Shown here in pieces: positions 1 to 6,456 of a stretch of DNA of 15,466 nucleotides (its first letter is position 1; the number at the start of each line of letters is the position of its first letter). The notes beneath the pieces were generated by a model, which saw only the letters and a program-made list of their open reading frames with translations, made no database searches and had not been told where the DNA came from. The DNA is taken from the NCBI GenBank assembly GCA_035494855.1, contig DATJGR010000027.1, forward strand, positions 1-15,466, written 5' to 3'. This DNA is from DATJGR01 sp035494855. Its GTDB lineage: Bacteria; Pseudomonadota; Gammaproteobacteria; Pseudomonadales; Azotimanducaceae. The position numbers and the translations under genes were made by a program.

Positions 1-1
1 C

Positions 2-361
2 GAACTGTTCGCGCGGAACGTCGACCTGCTCGTACACGAAGCGCTGTCGCCGGAGCTGGTCGGCATTCTCGGCAAAGCCGCGGGTGAGGCGGGGCGCGCG
101 AACGTCGCGCAGATCATGGGCGACATCCTCAACTATCACACGGCCCCGGTCGAAGTGGCGCAGATCGCGACGGCCGCCAATGTGCACCACCTGTTGTTCT
201 ATCACGTGATTCCGCCGTTGCTCGTGCCCGGCATCGAAGCGGCGTTTCTGAAAGGCGTCGCCGACATTTATCGCGGTCCGGTGACGCTCGGACGCGACGG
301 CACGCAGATCGTTCTGCCGCGGGATTCGAAGGAGATCGTCGTTGACCAGCTCTCGCTCTGA
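2..361 (+). CDS. MBL-fold metallo-hydrolase (RNase Z-like), 3' end only
   Basis: The open frame runs in from the left edge of the window and stops at 359-361, so only the C-terminal 119 residues or so are visible. The sequence resembles the end of RNase Z/arylsulfatase-type metallo-beta-lactamase hydrolases. It has a DLLVHEAL segment, then NYHT followed by an EVAQIA helix with the usual conserved His, then LLFYHVIPP carrying the last expected metal-ligand His. The main HxHxDH zinc motif would lie upstream, outside the window. The enzyme probably hydrolyses a phosphodiester or ester bond using two metal ions; the substrate cannot be read from this fragment. The last 20 nt overlap the next gene, so the two are probably co-transcribed. 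The family call is fairly sure and the function is open. Confidence 0.78.
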   Translation, partial: ELFARNVDLLVHEALSPELVGILGKAAGEAGRANVAQIMGDILNYHTAPVEVAQIATAANVHHLLFYHVIPPLLVPGIEAAFLKGVADIYRGPVTLGRDGTQIVLPRDSKEIVVDQLSL

Positions 362-923
362 ACTCGGTATCGCAGTTGGCGTCGCGTTGTGGACGACGTT
401 GGCGGGTGGCGCGTTGCGCGCCGCCGACGTCGCACCACTGCTCGAGGCAGCACAGGACCAGCCGAAACTCGAACTGGTGATGAAGATCGTCGTCACGTGT
501 GCGTCGCCCGAAGCGGTCGCACCGACCAGCGCGAGCAAAGACGGTCAGCGGCAGGAGATCTGGCCGATTCTCGGCGGCCGCTTCTTCGGCAAAGACATCC
601 GCGGCACGGTGGTAGCCGGCGGCGGCGATTTTCCGGTCACGCGCCCCGACGGCGTGGAAGTGATCGACGCGCTGTATCGGCTGCGCACCGACGACGGCGT
701 GACCATCATCATTCACAACAAAGGGCTCGCATATCCGGCTGCAAAGCCCGAAGACACTCGATACCGACTGGTACCCGAGTTCATCGCGCCGCAGGGCAAG
801 TACGACTGGCTCAATCGATACGTGTTCGTGTCGACGCTGGTCGTGCCGGTGCCGGCGGAGTTGCAACTCGCGAAAGGACCCAACGAGAACGATCGGGTGA
901 TCGAGGTCTATCGCGTGCGCTAG
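342..923 (+). CDS. Exported DUF3237 family protein
   Basis: A 193-residue protein of the DUF3237 family, whose biochemical role is not known to me. The core (about residues 74-128) has the family pattern: WPILGGRFFGKDIRG, a GGGD turn, then RPDGVEVIDALYRLRTDDG and an HNKGL strand. A C-terminal KYDWLNRYVFV segment is also typical. Residues 1-27 form a probable signal peptide ending ALRA before Ala-Asp, so the protein is likely periplasmic; many relatives lack such a leader. The start is TTG, chosen because a GGAG at 331-334 lies 7 nt upstream and because it overlaps the preceding gene by 20 nt, which suggests translational coupling. Only 4 bases separate its stop from the convergent esterase gene. 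Confidence 0.8.
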   Translation: MTSSRSELGIAVGVALWTTLAGGALRAADVAPLLEAAQDQPKLELVMKIVVTCASPEAVAPTSASKDGQRQEIWPILGGRFFGKDIRGTVVAGGGDFPVTRPDGVEVIDALYRLRTDDGVTIIIHNKGLAYPAAKPEDTRYRLVPEFIAPQGKYDWLNRYVFVSTLVVPVPAELQLAKGPNENDRVIEVYRVR

Positions 924-927
924 ACGC

Positions 928-2490
928 TCAGCGATCGCTGCAGCTGAAACTCTCCGCCCTGGTCGGATCGCCTTTGCCGTCGTAGCGCGCGAACTTCGGG
1001 AACTCGCAAGCCGGTCTCTCGAGCGCGACCTTGTGCGATTGCGGGTCGAATTTCGCAACTGTCAGATGATCGGGCGCCGCACCGCGCTCCACCCACGTAT
1101 CCATCGCGGTGACGAGGTCGATCGCATCGGGTCCCGGTCCGTTCATTTCGTGACCGACATGGGGGCTCACGAGAAAGCGTGCGAAACGCGCGACGTTCTG
1201 CGCGCCCATGCGCTGTTTGACTCCGTCGAAGTATTGCGCCGTGCGGTAAATGGATACACACGTGTCGGCCGTGCCGTAGAACAGCAGCAACTTGCCGTCG
1301 TGGTTCGCGAATGCCGATAGATCCGGATCGCTGGGGTCCATCAACCTGGACACCGCGAGGTACTGCGCCTCGTACTGCTTCGCATCGTGCGGGAACGCGG
1401 CCGCGTGCTCGTTGCGCTCAACCACTTTCGCCGCTTCCGCTGCTGCGATGTAGTTGAATGCATCGCGCGCCTCGAAGCTCGAGCCGAACAGATACTCGTG
1501 CCAGTCCGTGGTCGCGGCGCCGCCGCGACCGAAGCGGGGATAGCCGGTGGACCCGTCCGCCAGCGTCACCGGAACGCTCTGATCGGTGTACACCATGCGG
1601 ATGGTTTCGATCTGACCTGCCGTCAGGCACGCGTCGCTGTCGGCGCCTTTGCACTCGAGATCGGTCGGTATGTACGTGCACGCCGCGATGTTCGCGACGA
1701 TGCCGTCCTTCAATCCGTCGAGTTCGTCGCACGCCGCGATTTCGGCTTTTGCAAACAATGCGACCTTCGCGTCATCGAGCCAGTTCTGCGGGTTCGAATA
1801 GATGTGCTTCATCGTGGTGGCGCCGAGGTTCACCTGATGCGCCTGCTGGAACATCGCCGGCTCGATCGCGATCACGCCGTCGTAGTCGTTCGGGTAGCGC
1901 TGGATTGCGACCAGACCCGCGCGCCCGCCATTGGATTGCCCGAGCATGTAACGGCGGCCCGGCGATTTGCCGTAGAACTGCGCGACCACCGCAGTACCCA
2001 CGTCGAGCGTCAGATGATTCGCTTCGAACGCGTGGTTCTTCAGCGCAACATCGTCGAGCGCCCACGGATAGAACGAGCGCACCTGATGGCCCGAGTCGGA
2101 TCCCATGCGGGCATACGGCGCGTGCAGCGGACCCGCCATGATGTGGTAGTAGTCGACGTCGGTCGGCGTGAAGCCGTCGAAGCCGCTGCCGCCGAACGTC
2201 AGCGTCTTGCCGTTCCAGAGATTGCGGGCCGGTAATTCGACCGCCCAGGTGATGGTCGACGTCGGCGCGGTCACGATCGTTCCTCTGACGATGCAGGCTT
2301 CGGGGAATACCCCCTTCGCCGCGCGCACCTCGTTCTTCGTCGTGACGGCGCCGTGCGGCAGGTCCTTCGGTGCGAAATGGGTGCATGCGTCTTCGAGGCT
2401 CGCTGTCGCCGAGGCTTGTGCTCCGGCCCCCACACTCGCCGAAACCGCGATCGTCAGACACACCACTGCCGCCAACGGACTGGAACGCAT
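928..2490 (-). CDS. Secreted tannase/feruloyl esterase family hydrolase
   Basis: A 520-residue alpha/beta hydrolase of the tannase family (Pfam PF07519 type), which cleaves esters of phenolic acids such as gallate or ferulate. Start at ATG 2490 rather than the in-frame ATG at 2565: a GGGGG ribosome site sits 8 nt upstream, and a clean signal peptide follows (MRSSPLAAVV... to AGAQA), predicting export. Numbered from this start, the nucleophile is Ser186 in GQSNGG, the acid Asp409 in LLLFYGTAD and the base His447 in VGHE, followed by GPGPDA. A CDELDGLKDGI segment (about 254-264) matches the calcium-binding loop of the lid domain. The residue before Ser is Gln and the one after His is Glu, where family members normally have Cys at both. 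Length is normal. The exact substrate is unknown. Confidence 0.88.
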   Translation of the reverse strand: MRSSPLAAVVCLTIAVSASVGAGAQASATASLEDACTHFAPKDLPHGAVTTKNEVRAAKGVFPEACIVRGTIVTAPTSTITWAVELPARNLWNGKTLTFGGSGFDGFTPTDVDYYHIMAGPLHAPYARMGSDSGHQVRSFYPWALDDVALKNHAFEANHLTLDVGTAVVAQFYGKSPGRRYMLGQSNGGRAGLVAIQRYPNDYDGVIAIEPAMFQQAHQVNLGATTMKHIYSNPQNWLDDAKVALFAKAEIAACDELDGLKDGIVANIAACTYIPTDLECKGADSDACLTAGQIETIRMVYTDQSVPVTLADGSTGYPRFGRGGAATTDWHEYLFGSSFEARDAFNYIAAAEAAKVVERNEHAAAFPHDAKQYEAQYLAVSRLMDPSDPDLSAFANHDGKLLLFYGTADTCVSIYRTAQYFDGVKQRMGAQNVARFARFLVSPHVGHEMNGPGPDAIDLVTAMDTWVERGAAPDHLTVAKFDPQSHKVALERPACEFPKFARYDGKGDPTRAESFSCSDR

Positions 2491-2498
2491 GCGAAAGA

Positions 2499-2503
2499 CC
2501 CCC
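2499..2503 (-). promoter_or_regulatory. Ribosome binding site deciding the tannase-family start
   Basis: On the minus strand this reads GGGGG within CAGGGGGTC, 8 nt before ATG 2490. No comparable site precedes the upstream in-frame ATG at 2565, and the signal peptide begins cleanly at 2490. Confidence 0.7.
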
Positions 2504-2580
2504 TGAGTGAAGACGAACGGGCTGCCCCGACCGCGAGTGTGAGCGATGGCGAGTGCGGTTGTCATCGCGTGTATTCTTGG

Positions 2581-2598
2581 CGTTCATTCGAACGAACG
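2581..2598. promoter_or_regulatory. 18-bp imperfect palindrome, candidate operator
   Basis: The two 9-base arms, CGTTCATTC and GAACGAACG, match as inverted repeats at 8 of 9 positions with no spacer. The element lies just upstream of the GST ribosome site and 4 bases after a possible -10, where a repressor of the TetR, GntR or MarR type would block transcription. No regulator gene is in the window to support this, so it remains a candidate. Confidence 0.4.
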
Positions 2599-2607
2599 GA
2601 GTCCACG

Positions 2608-3348
2608 ATGATCGATCTGCACTACTGGCCCACGCCGAACGGCAAGAAGGTCACGATCCTGCTCGAAGAACTCGGCATGCCGTACCGCGTCGTGCCGTGC
2701 AACATCGGCCGCGGCGATCAGTTCACGCCGGAATTTCTCAAGATCAATCCGAACAACCGCATGCCGGCGATGGTCGACGACGAGCCGCTCGGCGGCGGCG
2801 CGCCGATCACGATCTTCGAATCGGGCGCAATCATGATGTACATCGCCGAAAAGGCCGGGAAGTTCTATCCGCAGGCGCCGCGCAAGCGCTACGACGTGGT
2901 GCAGTGGATCATATGGCAGATGGCGAACCAGGGACCGAAGACCGGCGAATGCGGGCACTTCCGCCGGCTTGGCGAAGGCCAGGGCGACCAGTCGTACGCG
3001 ATTCGACGCTTCACCGACGAAGTGAATCGTTTGTACGGCGTGCTGAACAACGCGCTGTACGACAAGCGTTATCTCATCGGCGACGAATACACCATCGCCG
3101 ACATGATCTGCTATCCATGGACGATCGGTTGGGAAGGGCAGGGCCAGGACATCAACGATTTTCCGTACTTCAAGCGCTGGTTCGAGGAGTTGGGTGCGCG
3201 TCCGGCCGTGAAGCGCGGCATGGCGGTGGGCTCCGACTTCACGCAGGACTTCTCGAAGCTGTCGAAAGAAGAGATCGAGCAGTTGCGCAAGATGCTTTAC
3301 AACCAGCGCGCGCGGCCGGCACCGGCGGGCGGGCTGTTGAAGGTCTGA
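2608..3348 (+). CDS. Nu-class glutathione S-transferase (YfcG/YghU-like)
   Basis: A 246-residue cytoplasmic glutathione transferase, first gene of a three-gene operon. The N-terminal thioredoxin-like domain starts MIDLHYWPTPNGKK and carries the TPNG motif (Thr9, Asn11) of the nu class, whose E. coli members YfcG and YghU act mainly as disulfide-bond reductases using two glutathiones. INPNNRMPAMVD (cis-Pro loop) and FESGAIMMYIAEK (gamma-glutamyl contact) follow at about 50-90. The all-alpha domain has the family segments WIIWQMANQGP, RFTDEVNRLYGVLN and YLIGDEYTIADMICYPW. GGAG at 2598-2601 gives 6-nt spacing to ATG 2608, so the longer upstream reading frame is not used. The enzyme could be a thiol/disulfide oxidoreductase, or could conjugate or cleave an electrophilic or ether-linked substrate for the downstream genes. 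Class assignment is strong. Confidence 0.9.
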   Translation: MIDLHYWPTPNGKKVTILLEELGMPYRVVPCNIGRGDQFTPEFLKINPNNRMPAMVDDEPLGGGAPITIFESGAIMMYIAEKAGKFYPQAPRKRYDVVQWIIWQMANQGPKTGECGHFRRLGEGQGDQSYAIRRFTDEVNRLYGVLNNALYDKRYLIGDEYTIADMICYPWTIGWEGQGQDINDFPYFKRWFEELGARPAVKRGMAVGSDFTQDFSKLSKEEIEQLRKMLYNQRARPAPAGGLLKV

Positions 3349-3365
3349 CGAACGATGACAGGGGC

Positions 3366-3384
3366 GGCGCGACGTTGTCGCGCC
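3366..3384 (+). other. Intercistronic GC-rich hairpin
   Basis: GGCGCGAC and GTCGCGCC form a perfect 8-bp stem around a 3-base GTT loop. A further C-G pair (3365/3385) and two G-T wobbles extend it. It lies in the 50-base gap between the GST and hydrolase genes, just before the hydrolase ribosome site. No T-run follows, so it is not a standard intrinsic terminator. It may lower or tune downstream expression or protect mRNA ends after processing. Confidence 0.6.
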
Positions 3385-3398
3385 GTTGGGGAACTGGA

Positions 3399-4421
3399 AT
3401 GAAAGTTGCGTTGATCGCGATTGCGCTGGCGTTGTCCGTTCCGGCTTTTGCGAACGAACCGGTGGCAGCGTCGTATCTCGACAGCTCAGGTCGCGCCGAC
3501 CAGCTAACCGGCGGTGTGCGGATGATCTCGATCGAAACGCCGGCCGGGCCGTTTCGCGTATGGACCAAGCGCGTCGGCAACAATCCGCGCATCAAGGTGC
3601 TGCTGCTGCACGGTGGTCCGGGCGCCACTCACGAATACTTCGAAGCGTTCGACGGATACCTGCCTGCCGCCGGCATCGAGTACTACTACTACGACCAGCT
3701 CGGTTCCGCATACAGCGACCAACCCGACGCGCCGCAGCTCTGGAACGTGCCACGCTTCGTCGATGAAGTCGAGCAAGTGCGGAAGGCGCTCGGGCTCGAC
3801 AAGGACGATTTCTATCTGCTCGGCCAATCGTGGGGCGGCATTCTGGCGCTCGAGTACGCATTGAGATACCAGCAGCATCTGAAAGGGCTCGTGATTTCCA
3901 ACATGGTTTCGAGTGCGAAGGCCTACAACGCGTATGCCCACGACGTGTTGATGCCGATGATGGATCCGAAGGCGCTCGCAGAAATCGAACGGCTCGAAGC
4001 GAGCGGCGATACCGAGAATCCCCGCTACATGGAACTGCTCGTTCCGCAGTTCTACGTACAGCACATCCTGCGCATGCCGCCGGAACAGTGGCCCGATCCC
4101 GTCAATCGCGCGTTCGGGCACATCAACCGCAAAGTCTACGTGCCGATGCAGGGTCCGAGCGAAATGGGTCTTACCGGTACGCTCAGCGACTGGGACCGCA
4201 CCGCCGACTTGCCGAAGATCACCGTGCCGACGCTGATGATCGGCGCCCGCTACGACACGATGGACCCGAAAGCGATGGAGAAGATGTCGAAGCTCGTTCC
4301 GAACGGACGCTATCTCTTCTGCCCCAACGGCAGTCACCTGGCGATCTACGACGATCAGAAGATCTACATGGATGGCGTGATCCGGTTTCTGCTCGACGTC
4401 GACACGAAAGCGTTTCCATGA
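3399..4421 (+). CDS. Exported alpha/beta hydrolase, proline iminopeptidase-like (S33 type)
   Basis: A 340-residue alpha/beta hydrolase. Residues 1-18 (MKVALIAIALALSVPAFA) are a good signal peptide, so it likely works in the periplasm. HGGPG at 71-75 forms the oxyanion hole, and YYYYDQLGSAYSDQP follows, as in proline iminopeptidases and their relatives. The triad is visible: Ser144 in GQSWGG, Asp286 in GARYDTMDP and His313 in PNGSHLAIYDD. A helical cap region (about 170-260) lies between the core strands. Typical proline iminopeptidases of this type remove N-terminal proline from peptides, but exported relatives include amidases and esterases, so the substrate is uncertain. It follows the GST by 50 bases and its stop overlaps the sulfatase start by 4 nt (ATGA), which argues for one operon. 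Confidence 0.85.
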   Translation: MKVALIAIALALSVPAFANEPVAASYLDSSGRADQLTGGVRMISIETPAGPFRVWTKRVGNNPRIKVLLLHGGPGATHEYFEAFDGYLPAAGIEYYYYDQLGSAYSDQPDAPQLWNVPRFVDEVEQVRKALGLDKDDFYLLGQSWGGILALEYALRYQQHLKGLVISNMVSSAKAYNAYAHDVLMPMMDPKALAEIERLEASGDTENPRYMELLVPQFYVQHILRMPPEQWPDPVNRAFGHINRKVYVPMQGPSEMGLTGTLSDWDRTADLPKITVPTLMIGARYDTMDPKAMEKMSKLVPNGRYLFCPNGSHLAIYDDQKIYMDGVIRFLLDVDTKAFP

Positions 4422-5953
4422 GTCGCAAGATCCTGCTGATCACGACGGATCAGATGCGCCACGATGCACTCGGCTGTAACGGCGGCGTAGTGGCGCGCAC
4501 GCCGATTATCGATTCGCTGGCGCGCAACGGCATCAAGTATTCGCGCGCGCACAATCAGCACGTCGTGTGCATGCCCGCGCGCGCGACGATCATCACCGGT
4601 CAGTACGTGGCGACGCACGGCGTGTGGATGAACGGCGTTGCTTTGCCGGAGGAAACACCGACGATCGCGCACTGGTTGGCGCAGCACGGCTATCGGACGG
4701 GATTGTTCGGAAAAGCGCACTTCGAACCGTGGCTCGGCGCGCCGGAAGCGTTCTACGAGAATCGCATGGCGCGCCTCGGAGAAACCGGTCCGCACCGCGG
4801 GTTCGAACGGATGGAACTCGCGAACCACTTCTACATGCGCCATTCGCACTACGACGTGTGGCTCGAGAGGAATCACCCCGACGCGATCGGCGGCTTCTAT
4901 CCCATGGTCACGCCGCAAGGCATGCAGAACACCGCAGGCGGCGGTGAGACCGGTGCGATTCAGGTGTGGGACAACCCGGCGCCGCGCGAGGTGTATCACA
5001 CGGAATGGGTCGCAGACCGGACGATCGCGTGGCTCGATACGCTGCCTGCGGATGCGGACTGGTTCGTCTGGCTCAGTTTTCCCGATCCGCATCATCCTTG
5101 GGATCCACCCGCGTCGGAGCGCTCGCGCGTGGACTGGCGCGACGTGCCATTGCCCGACCTCTATCCCGGCGATGCAGCGACGGCGGCGCAATGGCTGGCA
5201 GACAAGCCGCGTCACTGGCGGGGCTATTTCGACGGCTCGCTGTGGACCAACCTCGAATCGCCCCGCGGTTTCCGTCCGTGCGATCTGACGGCCGATCAGG
5301 TGCGCGAGATCAACGCGATGAATCACATCGAGAACGAATTGATCGACGAAGCATGTGGCCGCGTGCTCGCGTGCATCGAGCGGCGCGGCTGGACGGCCGA
5401 CACCGACGTGCTGTTCACCACCGATCACGGCGAACTGCAGGGCGACTACGGGTTGTTGTTCAAGGGACCGTACCACTGTGATGCGCTGATGCGGTTGCCG
5501 TTCATCTGGCGTCCGGCGCCGTCGGCCAACGTGAAGCCGGCAACGGTGAGCACGCCGGTGGGCCACGTCGATCTGGCGCAAACGTTCTGCCGCATCGCTG
5601 GCATCGCTGAGCCCAACTGGGTCGAAGGACAGGCGTTGCCAACGTCTGACGACGAAGCTCGGGCGCAGCGTCGCGAGCGCGTGTTAACGGAGTGGGACAG
5701 CGAACACGGCGACGTCGACATGCACATCCGCACGATCTACCGCGACGGATACCTCTGCAGCGCTTACGAAAAAGGCACGCTGTACGACGGCACGGAAGGC
5801 GAACTATACGACCTCGGCACCGATCCGCAGGCGCGCATGAACCTGTGGGACGACACATCGCGTCGCACGCTGCGCACCGATCTCGTCGCGGATCTCTACG
5901 ACAGTTTGCCGCGGCGGCGTTCACCACGTTTGGTTCGCAGCGCGCCCGTCTGA
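4418..5953 (+). CDS. Formylglycine-type sulfatase family hydrolase (cytoplasmic)
   Basis: A 511-residue member of the alkaline-phosphatase-superfamily sulfatases, which also includes phosphonate monoester hydrolases. Metal residues: Asp11 (and Gln12) in LLITTDQMRHD, and Asp336-His337 in FTTDHGELQGDYGLLFKG. The nucleophile is Cys51 in VVCMPARATIITGQ, a CxPxR motif read by formylglycine-generating enzyme, with Ala in place of the more usual Ser. Lys99 and His101 (GLFGKAHFEP), His225/226 (PDPHHPWDPP) and Lys349 match known active-site positions. There is no signal peptide, so it acts inside the cell on an imported or internally made sulfate or phosphonate ester. It starts within the hydrolase stop codon (ATGA) and ends the operon. 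The substrate is unknown; the maturation enzyme would have to be encoded elsewhere. Confidence 0.88.
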   Translation: MSRKILLITTDQMRHDALGCNGGVVARTPIIDSLARNGIKYSRAHNQHVVCMPARATIITGQYVATHGVWMNGVALPEETPTIAHWLAQHGYRTGLFGKAHFEPWLGAPEAFYENRMARLGETGPHRGFERMELANHFYMRHSHYDVWLERNHPDAIGGFYPMVTPQGMQNTAGGGETGAIQVWDNPAPREVYHTEWVADRTIAWLDTLPADADWFVWLSFPDPHHPWDPPASERSRVDWRDVPLPDLYPGDAATAAQWLADKPRHWRGYFDGSLWTNLESPRGFRPCDLTADQVREINAMNHIENELIDEACGRVLACIERRGWTADTDVLFTTDHGELQGDYGLLFKGPYHCDALMRLPFIWRPAPSANVKPATVSTPVGHVDLAQTFCRIAGIAEPNWVEGQALPTSDDEARAQRRERVLTEWDSEHGDVDMHIRTIYRDGYLCSAYEKGTLYDGTEGELYDLGTDPQARMNLWDDTSRRTLRTDLVADLYDSLPRRRSPRLVRSAPV

Positions 5954-6060
5954 ACCTTCGGAGAGCGGAGCAAACACGGTAGGTACATTCACGAATAGGC
6001 ACGGGGCAGCCACGGGGTCACTTTCGAACGCCAATCAGTGGGAAGCATGGAGACGAGACG
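5954..6060 (+). promoter_or_regulatory. Leader region of the copper cassette
   Basis: This 107-base gap separates the sulfatase from the copper genes and is the likeliest place for the cassette promoter. A weak TACATT (5984-5989) might be a -10 element but has no matching -35. I searched by eye for a CueR-type dyad with a long spacer and for a direct-repeat CopR/CusR box and saw neither. The ribosome site is GGAG at 6049-6052, 8 nt before ATG 6061. No terminator for the sulfatase operon is evident. Confidence 0.35.
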
Positions 6061-6360
6061 ATGAAAACCATGAAGAATGCGTTGATCGCGATTGCGTTCA
6101 TTTGTTCGTTGGGTGGTGTGGCCGTCGTTTTAGCGGACGAACTGCCAGCGGAGAAGATCGAGCTCAAAGACGGTTCGACGTTGTATCTACACCCCGATGG
6201 TACGAGTCGCATGGTCGACCCGCACGGCAAGAAGATCGAAATGCGTGATGGCGAGGAAATGCAACTCGCTGATGGCCGGACGATCATGATGAAGAACAAG
6301 AAGGTGTGGATCACGTTCGGTCCACCGGGAAAAGGAGGCGCCATCCAGAAGAACGACTGA
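6061..6360 (+). CDS. copK: CopK-like periplasmic copper-binding protein
   Basis: A 99-residue preprotein with a signal peptide ending VVLA25, leaving a mature chain of 74 residues (DELPAEKIEL...). This is the size of CopK from Cupriavidus metallidurans as I recall it, a small beta-rich periplasmic protein that binds Cu(I) through methionine thioethers and cooperatively binds Cu(II). The repeated pattern matches CopK: a DGST turn, an HPDGTSRM segment, GKKIEMRDGEEM, then ADGRTIMMKNKKVW. Mature Met26, Met36, Met42 and Met52 are spaced 10, 6 and 10 residues, the spacing I recall for the four CopK Cu(I) ligands. It likely scavenges periplasmic copper. It opens a same-strand cassette with a Met-rich protein and a Cu(I) ATPase. 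Family assignment is from remembered sequence, not a search. Confidence 0.78.
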   Translation: MKTMKNALIAIAFICSLGGVAVVLADELPAEKIELKDGSTLYLHPDGTSRMVDPHGKKIEMRDGEEMQLADGRTIMMKNKKVWITFGPPGKGGAIQKND

Positions 6361-6456
6361 CGCGAACTGACTGGAGTCAATCTTCACCTGCATCCGAGCG
6401 TCGCCGACGGATGAGGCGGCTCCCCAATCCAGACACCTACCACTACGGAAGCTGAT

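Larger units (their letters stand above)
2491..2607. promoter_or_regulatory. Divergent intergenic region: tannase-family gene / GST operon
   Basis: These 117 bases separate two divergently read units and must hold promoters for both. On the + strand a weak TATTCT (2572-2577) could be a -10 element, but no good -35 lies 16-18 bases upstream. The stretch ends with an imperfect palindrome (2581-2598) and the GST ribosome site GGAG at 2598-2601, 6 nt before ATG 2608. Confidence 0.4.

Noticed and set aside
929..940. 12-base perfect palindrome CAGCGATCGCTG at the tannase-family stop
   Set aside because: It lies within the coding end of the gene, has no loop suited to a terminator, and GCGATCGC is easily produced by chance in this base composition.
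129..1058. Open frame of 309 codons on the minus strand across the MBL, DUF3237 and tannase-family genes
   Set aside because: It runs across three real genes, is very Arg-rich and has no family pattern.
2559..2577. TTGTCA and TATTCT as a promoter before the GST gene
   Set aside because: The hexamers are only 7 bases apart, far from the 16-18 needed, so they cannot work together as -35 and -10.
3407..3425. A 19-base stretch identical to 6078-6096
   Set aside because: Both copies encode ALIAIA in signal peptides with preferred codons. Flanking bases differ, so shared codon use and hydrophobic leader constraints explain it better than a mobile or regulatory repeat.
4364..5581. Open frame of 405 codons on the minus strand, opposite the sulfatase
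   Set aside because: The Arg/His-rich product looks like the reverse complement of a GC-rich gene, while the sulfatase on the plus strand has a full set of active-site residues.
5954..6060. Possible CueR or CopR/CusR operator before the copper cassette
   Set aside because: No dyad with a 19-20 base promoter spacer and no direct-repeat box was found by eye. A motif scan would be needed to revive this.
6391..6413. CATCCG/CGGATG inverted repeat with an 11-base loop between the CopK-like and Met/Cys-rich genes
   Set aside because: The stem is only 6 bp with a large loop and no T-run. It is too weak to call a terminator or riboswitch.
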